Source: Candidatus Methanoperedens sp.
Lineage (GTDB): Archaea; Halobacteriota; Methanosarcinia; Methanosarcinales; Methanoperedenaceae
DNA length: 5,132 bases
Reading direction: 5' to 3'
Assembly (NCBI GenBank): GCA_023249275.1
Contig: JAHFCV010000154.1
Span: forward strand, 1 to 5,132
Part shown: positions 1-4,886 of the stretch, in pieces
How positions within the stretch are numbered: position 1 is the first letter of the stretch
Layout of the letters: each line of letters begins with the position of its first letter
Position numbers and translations under genes: made by a program
Notes under the pieces: generated by a model
Seen by the model: the letters and a program-made list of their open reading frames with translations, nothing else
What the model was told of the DNA's origin: nothing
The model's database searches: none

Positions 1-226
1 TATCATTGATTTTGGTTGAACCTTCGGCTGCATCCATGGCTTCCTCCATCGAGAAATCCTCGCTTGAGCGCGTGATGGCAGCAACTTGCGCCAGTGTCCA
101 GCCATCGGATTCATGCCAGACCTTGATGTAATCCGACCTTTTGGTTGCCAGGCTGTCAGAAACCGCGAACTTGAAATTCAGGGAGCTTGTTTTTCCGAAT
201 ATTACGCCGATTGAGTCCTTCGCCAT
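1..226 (-). CDS. HerA-like helicase/ATPase, N-terminal fragment (cut by window edge)
   Basis: Only the first 75 codons are present; the gene runs off the left edge. The translation starts MAKDSIGVIFGKTSSLNFKF and continues with VSDSLATKRSDYIKVWHE and GWTLAQVAAITRSSEDFS. This resembles the N-terminal beta-barrel (HAS-barrel) domain of archaeal HerA-type bipolar DNA helicases: a glycine-rich first strand, then a segment like 'RGDYVKV.HE..GW.LARV..MTR.SE'. HerA is a hexameric FtsK/VirB4-type DNA-translocating ATPase that works with the NurA nuclease in DNA end resection. The Walker A and B motifs would lie beyond the window, so ATPase activity is inferred. The start at 226 is the only ATG before the conserved region. 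No Shine-Dalgarno sequence precedes it, but a TATA-like box lies about 30 bases upstream, which suggests a leaderless or nearly leaderless mRNA. Another HAS-barrel ATPase of the DUF87 group remains possible. Confidence 0.66.
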   Translation of the reverse strand, partial: MAKDSIGVIFGKTSSLNFKFAVSDSLATKRSDYIKVWHESDGWTLAQVAAITRSSEDFSMEEAMDAAEGSTKIND

Positions 227-251
227 TGTGTGTTAAAATTAATTCGATTGG

Positions 252-260
252 GTATTATAC
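252..260 (-). promoter_or_regulatory. TATA-like box for the herA-like gene
   Basis: On the minus strand this reads GTATAATAC and is preceded by a purine-rich AGAAA stretch that could serve as a BRE. Its centre is 30 bases from the ATG at 226, so transcription would begin at or within a few bases of the start codon. This matches the missing Shine-Dalgarno sequence. It is a sequence-pattern call only. Confidence 0.45.
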
Positions 261-279
261 TTTCTCTATTGAATGTTAG

Positions 280-293
280 AAAACGCAGATAAA
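280..293 (-). repeat. Single inverted copy of the TCTGCG intergenic repeat
   Basis: On the minus strand this reads TTTATCTGCGTTTT. Ten bases (ATCTGCGTTT) are identical to the first unit of the tandem repeat at 3749-3778, and a different ten (TTTATCTGCG) are identical across its third unit. It lies in the intergenic space between the DUF2283 gene and the herA-like promoter, in the opposite orientation to the other site. A ten-base match could arise by chance, so the repeat assignment is tentative. Confidence 0.35.
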
Positions 294-343
294 TGCATTA
301 AGTCGCACCTAAAAGAGTTCGAGTTTCGCTTTATTGCAGGTTC

Positions 344-694
344 TCAAGCAACCGCAGAAATAGCAGCAGGTGCTGGAACTGGTATCTTTATATCCACACT
401 TTCCTGATTTATAGATAAACGAATAGCCAGTAAAATATAAATCAACTCTTTGCCGTGATAAACGCTAATGCCCGCAGATTCTATTTTTGATAAGGCATCT
501 TTTGTTATATCTGTCTGCGATAATTCACTCAATATCTTCGAGGCATCCAGAATTTCAATTGCCACGATCTTATTATCCTGGGAAAAATCTATTACAAAAT
601 TTTCTATTTGCAGGCTGTCCTTAACCTTCTCGCCCATGTATAAATATAAAATGTCATTCTCATCATCAAAGTCTATTTTTGCATTTTTAACCAT
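344..694 (-). CDS. DUF2283 domain protein, 116 aa
   Basis: This is a small, probably cytoplasmic protein of the DUF2283 family. The first 55 residues carry the family signature. It starts with an acidic strand-turn (IDFDDENDILYLYM, residues 7-20), like the 'YDPEADALYI' opening of other members. It ends with VIDFSQDNKIVAIEILDASK (residues 34-53), the 'V.DFD..G.IVGIEIL.AS' core. Residues 54-95 are a helical extension, and the tail is rich in Pro, Ala, Ile and Val without an obvious domain. No catalytic motif or membrane segment is seen. The start codon overlaps the end of the upstream DUF4258 reading frame by 22 bases, and AGGTG lies about 9 bases before the ATG, so translational coupling is likely. 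Family members often lie beside DUF4258 genes (from memory), and an antitoxin-like or partner role is only an inference. The stretch is visibly more AT-rich than serS or cofG. Confidence 0.82.
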   Translation of the reverse strand: MVKNAKIDFDDENDILYLYMGEKVKDSLQIENFVIDFSQDNKIVAIEILDASKILSELSQTDITKDALSKIESAGISVYHGKELIYILLAIRLSINQESVDIKIPVPAPAAISAVA

Positions 695-995
695 TTATCT
701 AACACCTTTCTTTTCTTCTTGCTTTGTATATGTGCAGTTACTACATTTAAGGCTTCTTTTACAGAAATTACAACTTTTAAATCATATTTATTCGATTTAT
801 CAAAAATAAGGGCATACTTCTGTCCTTCAGCTTCTTTTCCCTGATATTCAAATTGTACGAGATTTTCAGTATTTCTTAAACATGACAGGATTTCTTTTTC
901 AGTCAGTCCTCGAATTTTAGCTTTATGCTGAAAATGTTTGCTGAATGTAATTGTCTCAAGGATTTAATTTTCTCTTTCAGTTCATCTATATTCAT
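673..995 (-). pseudogene. DUF4258 domain gene interrupted by a one-base frameshift
   Basis: No single frame covers this gene. From the ATG at 995, one frame gives MNIDELKEKIKS and then leaves homology; the next frame continues with LETITFSKHFQHKAKIRGLT at once. Joining them near 960-961 gives a 107-residue protein ending in a TAG at 673. The joined product has the DUF4258 pattern: ITFSKH (His21), KAKIRGLTEKEIL (Arg29), then YALIF and LKVVISVKEALNVVTAHI strands, and a basic C-terminus (QSKKKRKVLDKW). DUF4258 proteins are small and uncharacterised; their strand layout recalls small RelE/BrnT-like toxins, but that is an inference. The downstream frame has no ATG, GTG or TTG before the conserved region, so it cannot easily be translated alone. 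The gene lies 34 bases after serS with no obvious promoter between, so cotranscription is likely. Adding one C on the coding strand (CC to CCC) restores the full frame. Confidence 0.72.
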
Positions 996-1029
996 ATCAA
1001 TTTGCGATTTAGCAATAAGAACAGCCTCG

Positions 1030-1839
1030 TCACATGAACTTTATCCCCTTCGGCATCTCCCCTACTTTCTCCCTGAACGCATCTGGCCAATCATTCGGCT
1101 CAAATCCTTTCTGCGCAAAGAACGTGCTCGCCCATCTCTCAAGCCCGATGCCCGAGCAGCCGCTCCAGACATCTTTTCCGGATTGCAGCTTCACGTTAAA
1201 GCCTTTGGGATACTTGTCCCCGTTGACGCTCAGGTTCTGGAACTCAAGCCATTCGCCATCCTTCCCGCGGTACGGCAGCGGCGCCTCAAAATCTATTGTT
1301 CCAACACCGGTTTGCCCAGCAAGTCCCGTGAGCCCTTCCTGCGCCATGAACCATGGTGTTACCCATGCCATCCTCCATTCAAGGTCAAGAATATCGTTGA
1401 ATACATGCTTGTAGCACTCCTGCATCTGCTTTGAATGCTCAAGCACCTGCTCCTGCGTGCCTATGAATAAAAGTTCAATCCTGTGGAATTCATCTACCCG
1501 TTCCATGCCATGTATGCCGCCGCTCTCGTATCTGTGCGATGTGCCTGAGCGGTCAAACACTTTTACAGGGAAAGATTCGTCAGAAACGGTTTTTCCCTGC
1601 ATGAAAGGCCAGAACGAGGGGCACTGTGCATAACACATGCCGCCAAGAGGCTTATCGATTTTTTCTGCGATGAGGTCAATCGGGACTTCAAGTGTGACTT
1701 TATAATTATCTATTACTTCTTCCCAGAATGCAGGGTCTCTCGTCTTGGGAGGACACACGTAGTAAATTTCAGGATATACGCCCTTCGCGTGCCCCGAATG
1801 TTTCCACACATCCCAGGGAACAAGCTTGGGGAATATCAT
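1030..1839 (-). CDS. serS: Type 2 (methanogen-type) seryl-tRNA synthetase, catalytic core portion of a split gene
   Basis: This frame encodes the class II catalytic core that charges tRNA-Ser with serine using ATP. It begins MIFPKLVPWDVWKHSGHAKG, the strand half of motif 1 with its invariant proline. Motif 2 is RSGTSHRYESGGIHGMERVD through EFHRIE (about residues 97-122). Motif 3 is GIGLERW (230-236). The zinc that recognises the serine amino group in the M. barkeri enzyme is held by Cys306, Glu355 and Cys461; the equivalents here are Cys73, Glu122 and Cys228, at exactly the same spacing. The C-terminus, GEMPKGIKFM, is the usual family ending. All catalytic residues I can recognise are intact. 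The ATG overlaps the stop of the preceding frame (ATGA), but the true reading frame is open upstream of it and encodes PLGYVE, so this ATG is an internal methionine of a longer protein of about 506 residues, close to the roughly 500 usual for the family. Confidence 0.88.
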   Translation of the reverse strand: MIFPKLVPWDVWKHSGHAKGVYPEIYYVCPPKTRDPAFWEEVIDNYKVTLEVPIDLIAEKIDKPLGGMCYAQCPSFWPFMQGKTVSDESFPVKVFDRSGTSHRYESGGIHGMERVDEFHRIELLFIGTQEQVLEHSKQMQECYKHVFNDILDLEWRMAWVTPWFMAQEGLTGLAGQTGVGTIDFEAPLPYRGKDGEWLEFQNLSVNGDKYPKGFNVKLQSGKDVWSGCSGIGLERWASTFFAQKGFEPNDWPDAFREKVGEMPKGIKFM

Positions 1840-2549
1840 TTCAACATAGCCAAGAGGTTAATGACTTCTTCAAGCACTATCTGTTCAAAAGTCCTGAAAA
1901 TGCGAGTCATCTGTGGGCCATGTATCCACTGCCCGCGACCAACAGCACGCTTTATCCAGCCGCGCTTTTCCGCTTCAACCGTGGGGTCTTTAACCCCATA
2001 TTTAAATACGGGGAATTCTTTTTTGGGGCTTTCCCACAGGAGACTCCAGTGCTCTGCTTTGCCGCCAAAGCTTTGCGCTGCGATTTTATCCTCGATGAGT
2101 GAGATTATCCTGTCAGGAACCTTGTTCTCAAGCTGCGCTTCCCCGACTTCAAGTGAGAGTGTAATCATGCCGTCTGTGAATTCTAATGACTTGACATAAG
2201 GAATTTTTTGCTGGCGCAGCCCCTGCTCTGAGGGCAGCTTTACAATAAATTCTTCCACTTCCGCGCCCCTGATTCCGATTTTGTACACTTTGCCAAGAAC
2301 GCCTGCAAGCGGTTTCCGCATGCGTATGAACGCATCGTGGGCTCGCAGGTAGCGGTCTGACTCGATATCAAAAAAGATACTGTTATCCCTGATGTCCCAT
2401 GCAATGATTTTAGCGCCCCTGCCTGCGGGTACGCCTTTTTGCAGGATGGTTGATTTTGCTTCTTCTATGAACTTTTCTATATCGGCGCGTGCTGCGGATG
2501 CGTCGGCGCTTGTTTTGAAGCTGCCTTTTAGGTGAAAGTAAGATTCCAT
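1836..2549 (-). CDS. serS: Type 2 seryl-tRNA synthetase, N-terminal portion of a split gene
   Basis: This frame holds the N-terminal tRNA-binding domain peculiar to methanogen-type SerRS and the start of the catalytic domain. Recognisable family segments are FHLKGSFKTSADASAARADI (residues 5-24), GKVYKIGIRGAEVEEFIVKLP (86-106), VPDRIISLIEDKIAAQSFGG (about 143-162), AEHWSLLWESP, and RGQWIHGPQMTRIFRTFEQI, the helix half of motif 1. After EEVI (residue 230) the frame leaves homology and ends in NLLAMLK and a TGA. Shifting by one base at 1855-1862 gives PLGYVEMIFPKLVPW and rejoins the second piece. The start at 2549 matches the usual family beginning and has AAGGA 9 bases upstream. Its 5' neighbour is hepT, 84 bases away, and a TATA-like box lies in that gap. 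Type 2 SerRS is restricted to some methanogenic lineages, and M. barkeri also has a canonical SerRS, so loss of this copy could be tolerated if another exists. Confidence 0.88.
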   Translation of the reverse strand: MESYFHLKGSFKTSADASAARADIEKFIEEAKSTILQKGVPAGRGAKIIAWDIRDNSIFFDIESDRYLRAHDAFIRMRKPLAGVLGKVYKIGIRGAEVEEFIVKLPSEQGLRQQKIPYVKSLEFTDGMITLSLEVGEAQLENKVPDRIISLIEDKIAAQSFGGKAEHWSLLWESPKKEFPVFKYGVKDPTVEAEKRGWIKRAVGRGQWIHGPQMTRIFRTFEQIVLEEVINLLAMLK

Positions 2550-2597
2550 GGTTTTCAGTCCTTGATTCTGGTTAAGAAAAATTTTGATTAATCTTTT

Positions 2598-2605
2598 TTT
2601 ATTTA
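2598..2605 (-). promoter_or_regulatory. TATA-like box for serS
   Basis: On the minus strand this reads TAAATAAA, in the 84-base gap between hepT and serS. A start site about 25-30 bases downstream (near 2575) would leave a leader of about 25 bases that includes the AAGGA ribosome-binding site at 2559-2563. A run of five T on the minus strand at 2577-2581 could end hepT transcription. The call rests on pattern and spacing only. Confidence 0.35.
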
Positions 2606-2633
2606 CCGGGCATCACTTATGATTCATTATTAT

Positions 2634-3059
2634 TTATCCTTTCTTTTCAAGGTATCCTGCTATGAACATGGAAAACTCACTGAAATCTTCCAGATTATTC
2701 TGCAGATACTCATGTAATTTCTTCGCATCCACTTCTTCATACATATGAACCAGTATATTCCTGAAACCCGCAGCTTTGGAAAAACGCTCAGCAAAGTCCA
2801 TAGGTAGAATCTTATGCTTCCCAAGTATCAGCATAATATCCCTGTACTCCTCAGGCTTTTCAAAATCCCGTTCCGAAATTATAACCTCCCCAATATCCAG
2901 GGCAGATTCGATGGCAAGCTGGAAATTTCTCTCAATAGCCGCCTTCAATAAATCGTCTTTTTCAAGCTCTTCAACGCTCTTTGGCTTGTATTCCCTTAAA
3001 AAATCAACGTATTTCTTCATGAACCGAAGCTTTCTTGAGATTTTTTCTTTTTCATCCAT
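2634..3059 (-). CDS. hepT: HepT-like HEPN ribonuclease toxin (DUF86 family), 141 aa
   Basis: This is a small all-helical HEPN protein and the toxin of a MntA/HepT pair. The diagnostic HEPN motif R-X4-H-X-Y is intact: Arg100, His105 and Tyr107 in FRNILVHMYEEVD. In characterised HepT proteins these residues form the RNase site, and the tyrosine is the residue AMPylated by MntA. Preceding helices carry the family pattern, with AAIERNFQLAIESALDIGEVII at about residues 40-61 and FAERFSKAAGFRNILVHMY after it. Length is normal for the family. The ATG at 3059 lies 8 bases after the mntA stop and has an overlapping GGTGAGG ribosome-binding site, so the two genes are surely one operon, with the antitoxin first. 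The exact RNA target cannot be read from the sequence; tRNA or mRNA cleavage has been reported for relatives. I see no truncation. Confidence 0.9.
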   Translation of the reverse strand: MDEKEKISRKLRFMKKYVDFLREYKPKSVEELEKDDLLKAAIERNFQLAIESALDIGEVIISERDFEKPEEYRDIMLILGKHKILPMDFAERFSKAAGFRNILVHMYEEVDAKKLHEYLQNNLEDFSEFSMFIAGYLEKKG

Positions 3060-3067
3060 AACCTCAC

Positions 3068-3496
3068 CTAAATCCCCTTTACTGCAACCTTTTTCAAGAA
3101 CTCGGAGGCTGCTCTTTTTTCATAGTATCTCCTGTCAAGGTACCTCGAAAGCACCTTATGCTCAAAATCTATCTTCCCTATCCTGTCCCTCACGAATAAA
3201 GGGCAATTTGTTTTGATTATTTCATAATTGAGGGAATGTGGCACATCGTTCATAACTACAAGGTCGATTCTATCTGTTTTCAAAATATCTGCTACATCGC
3301 CTATCAATTTCAATTGCAAATCAAATCTCTCTTTTTTGCTCAATGATTCGTCCAGCAATACTCCAACATCTACATCGCTCAATTTTCCAGCCTTTCCTTT
3401 AGCCGCAGAACCGTAGAGATAAGCAAGCTTAACATGCTCCTGCTTGCTGAAAAAATCCGTAAGTTTAGTATTCTGATCGCTCAATGTCTTTTTCAT
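3068..3496 (-). CDS. mntA: MntA-like nucleotidyltransferase antitoxin, about 142 aa
   Basis: This is a minimal nucleotidyltransferase (MNT) of the DNA polymerase beta superfamily, the antitoxin that AMPylates its partner HepT. It has the full GSX10DXD signature: LYGSAAKGKAGKLSDVDVGVLL, with Gly29-Ser30 and metal-binding Asp41 and Asp43, and a third Asp in RIDLVVMND (Asp78), numbered from the start chosen here. The C-terminal part, with FEHKVLSRYLDRRYYEKR, fits the usual helical tail. The frame is open to an ATG at 3517, but I chose the ATG at 3496. It has AAAGGA with a 6-base spacer, and the TATA-like box at 3531-3538 would place transcription start near 3508, downstream of the first ATG. Eight bases separate its TAG stop from hepT. 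The module may act in phage defence or plasmid/genomic-island maintenance, which is inferred from the family. Confidence 0.88.
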   Translation of the reverse strand: MKKTLSDQNTKLTDFFSKQEHVKLAYLYGSAAKGKAGKLSDVDVGVLLDESLSKKERFDLQLKLIGDVADILKTDRIDLVVMNDVPHSLNYEIIKTNCPLFVRDRIGKIDFEHKVLSRYLDRRYYEKRAASEFLKKVAVKGI

Positions 3497-3530
3497 TTCG
3501 ATTCCTTTGTTAAACATATATAGAACTTGA

Positions 3531-3538
3531 TATTTAAA
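3531..3538 (-). promoter_or_regulatory. TATA-like box for the mntA-hepT operon
   Basis: On the minus strand this reads TTTAAATA within a longer AATTTAAATAT run, close to the archaeal TATA consensus. Standard spacing puts the transcription start near 3508, leaving a short leader with AAAGGA and the ATG at 3496. This decides the mntA start. A second AT-rich palindrome, ATTTAAAT at 3595-3602 just past the tRNA 3' end, could be an alternative promoter or part of the tRNA terminator. Confidence 0.45.
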
Positions 3539-3605
3539 TTATAACCCTTCCATTCTATTAACGAGGTTAAAATATCTTGAAAACCGGACATATCATTTAA
3601 ATAAG

Positions 3606-3688
3606 TGCGGGGGATGGGATTTGAACCCACGAATGCCTGCGCAACAGGATCTTAAGTCCTGCACCTTTGGCCGCTTGGTTACCCCCGC
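3606..3688 (-). tRNA. tRNA-Leu, anticodon UAA
   Basis: A complete class II tRNA can be folded by eye. The acceptor stem is GCGGGGG with CCCCCGC. The D arm is ACC/GGT around a loop containing GG. The anticodon stem CAGGA/TCCTG encloses the 7-base loop CTTAAGA, giving anticodon UAA for UUA leucine codons. A long variable arm of about 14 bases follows, as expected for leucine tRNAs, then a T arm GTGGG-TTCAAAT-CCCAT with one G-U pair. The discriminator base is A, also typical of leucine. The CCA tail is not encoded, as is common in archaea, and there is no intron. It is transcribed divergently from cofG. Confidence 0.96.
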
Positions 3689-3719
3689 CTGGGGACAGGT
3701 TAAATATCCCTCGGATTAC

Positions 3720-3727
3720 TTTAAACT
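3720..3727 (-). promoter_or_regulatory. Possible TATA-like box for the tRNA-Leu gene
   Basis: On the minus strand there is a GTTTAAAG-like sequence centred about 34 bases upstream of the tRNA 5' end, which would allow transcription to begin just before the mature tRNA. A second candidate, ATATTTAA near 3701-3708, is too close to the tRNA. Both are weak pattern matches. Confidence 0.25.
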
Positions 3728-3740
3728 AACGCATCGTTAG
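3726..3740. other. Short inverted repeat in the tRNA-Leu/cofG intergenic region
   Basis: CTAACG, a 3-base loop CAT, and CGTTAG form a perfect 6-bp inverted repeat. The flanks (TAA and TTTA) add partial further pairing. It lies between divergent genes and abuts the possible tRNA TATA box, so it could be an operator-like protein-binding site. It is too small to be a convincing terminator and has no T-run on either side. Function unknown. Confidence 0.4.
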
Positions 3741-3748
3741 ATTTAGAA

Positions 3749-3778
3749 TCTGCGTTTGTCTGTGTTTATCTGCGGTTT
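3749..3778 (+). repeat. Three tandem 10-bp units, TCTG(C/T)G type, upstream of cofG
   Basis: The units are TCTGCGTTTG, TCTGTGTTTA and TCTGCGGTTT, head to tail with no spacer, and share TCTG(C/T)G. The 10-bp period is close to one helical turn, so a protein could contact one face of the DNA. The block ends 26 bases before the first cofG ATG. A similar single element lies at 280-293 on the opposite strand. Similar ATCTGCG-rich intergenic tracts occur in many unrelated genomes, as I recall, so it may be a dispersed repeat rather than a cofG regulator. Confidence 0.55.
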
Positions 3779-3804
3779 TATTTTCGTCTTGATTCGACAT
3801 AATT

Positions 3805-4824
3805 ATGTACATTCCACTTCAATCAGGGTATATGCGTCCACCTTTCGTTACATTCTCCCGCAATGTCTTCATCCCGCTTACCAATGTTTGCAGGAATAAG
3901 TGCGCTTATTGCGGGTTCAGGCGGGACATCGGACATCCTGAGGCAAAACTTCTCTCTCTGGCAGAAGTTGAGGATATACTCTCAAGAGGCGCGCGGGCAG
4001 GCTGCTCTGAGGCGCTTTTTACGTTTGGCGAGCGCCCGGAAGAAGTCGAGGGTTTCAAAGAATGGCTTTTGGAGCTTGGACACGAGACAATTGTCGATTA
4101 TCTCGCTGAGCTGTGCAGGCTATCGCTTGGTATCGGTCTTTTGCCTCACAGCAATCCGGGAATACTTGGAAAATACGAATTAGAAAAATTAAAACCATAC
4201 AATGCCAGCATGGGACTCATGCTTGAGACCGTTGGAATTATTGAGGCTCATGAAGGATGCGCGGGCAAAATCCCCGAGGCGCGCATAAAGACCATAGAGA
4301 ATGCGGGGGAACTAAAAATCCCATTTACGACAGGAATTCTTGTGGGCATAGGTGAGACATGGGACGACAGGGTTCGTTCAATACAGACCATCCGTGACCT
4401 CCATGAAAAATTCGGGCACATCCAGGAAGTGATAATACAGAATTTCATCCCCAAAACCGGAACAAAGATGAATTCAAAGCCAGCGCCGGGAATCAATGAA
4501 ATGAAAGAGACAGTCTCAATGGCAAGAAGGATTCTTCCTGACGATGTGGCTATACAGGTATCCCCAAACCTGATTCACCCCAAAGAACTGGTCAGGTGCG
4601 GTGCTTCTGACCTTGGAGGCATCTCGCCTGAGACTATCGACTACATCAACCCCGAATCTCCCTGGCCCAACATTACGGAACTGCAATCTATGGTTGATAT
4701 TCCTCTTCGGGAACGGCTGCCCATATACCCTGCATACGTGAAGAAAAAGTGGTACAGCAGCGAAATCGCGCCTCTTATTCGCACACTTTCAGATGCAGAA
4801 GGATTTCGGAAAACATATAAGTAA
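3805..4824 (+). CDS. cofG: FO synthase subunit 1, radical SAM enzyme CofG
   Basis: CofG is the radical SAM half of FO synthase. It closes the deazaflavin ring of 7,8-didemethyl-8-hydroxy-5-deazariboflavin (FO), the chromophore of coenzyme F420, from the CofH product. The 4Fe-4S/SAM motif CX3CX2C is CRNKCAYC (Cys29, Cys33, Cys36) within FSRNVFIPLTNVCRNKCAYCGF, a strong family signature. Other CofG blocks are ALFTFGERPE, LLPHSNPGIL, NASMGLMLETVG, IPFTTGILVGIGET, IIQNFIPKTGTKM, VSPNLIHP and DLGGISPETIDYINPESPWP. Length is normal and all blocks are intact. The ATG at 3805 lacks a ribosome-binding site. The in-frame ATG at 3832 (residue 10, MRPPFVTFSRN) fits the usual N-terminus better and has AGGG 3 bases upstream; a leaderless transcript from a T-rich box near 3779 would favour 3805. 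cofH follows on the same strand after a short gap, so cotranscription is likely. Confidence 0.95.
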   Translation: MYIPLQSGYMRPPFVTFSRNVFIPLTNVCRNKCAYCGFRRDIGHPEAKLLSLAEVEDILSRGARAGCSEALFTFGERPEEVEGFKEWLLELGHETIVDYLAELCRLSLGIGLLPHSNPGILGKYELEKLKPYNASMGLMLETVGIIEAHEGCAGKIPEARIKTIENAGELKIPFTTGILVGIGETWDDRVRSIQTIRDLHEKFGHIQEVIIQNFIPKTGTKMNSKPAPGINEMKETVSMARRILPDDVAIQVSPNLIHPKELVRCGASDLGGISPETIDYINPESPWPNITELQSMVDIPLRERLPIYPAYVKKKWYSSEIAPLIRTLSDAEGFRKTYK

Positions 4825-4886
4825 GTATTGCATAAGGACTGCAAAATTCTGGTGGTACTATACATAAACTACATAGCGTCCAGGAA

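Noticed and set aside
925..1434. Long plus-strand reading frame of 169 codons
   Set aside because: It lies opposite the conserved catalytic core of serS, and its translation shows no recognisable domain. It is an antisense shadow.
1836..1839. A genuine two-subunit SerRS made by ATGA stop-start coupling
   Set aside because: The break falls inside motif 1, separating its helix from its strand, and homology is continuous into the other frame upstream of the second ATG. The ATG is an ordinary internal methionine.
1836..1862. Programmed -1 frameshift in serS
   Set aside because: No X-XXY-YYZ slippery heptamer or obvious downstream pseudoknot is seen at the junction, and the neighbouring DUF4258 gene has the same kind of loss, so an error or decay is simpler.
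1728..2199. Two further overlapping plus-strand reading frames opposite serS
   Set aside because: The minus strand here has strong SerRS homology; the plus translations show no family pattern.
3052..3075. Amber (TAG) readthrough at the mntA stop, because some Methanosarcinales use pyrrolysine
   Set aside because: The protein already has normal family length at the TAG, and hepT has its own ribosome-binding site 8 bases later. There is no reason to extend it.
2776..3216. Plus-strand reading frame of 146 codons, rich in Ser, opposite hepT and mntA
   Set aside because: Low-complexity composition typical of antisense frames. The minus strand carries intact HEPN and MNT motifs.
3589..3605. AT-rich palindrome after the tRNA as a mobile-element terminal repeat
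   Set aside because: ATTTAAAT is short and common in AT-rich archaeal promoters, and there is no partner copy or transposase in the window.
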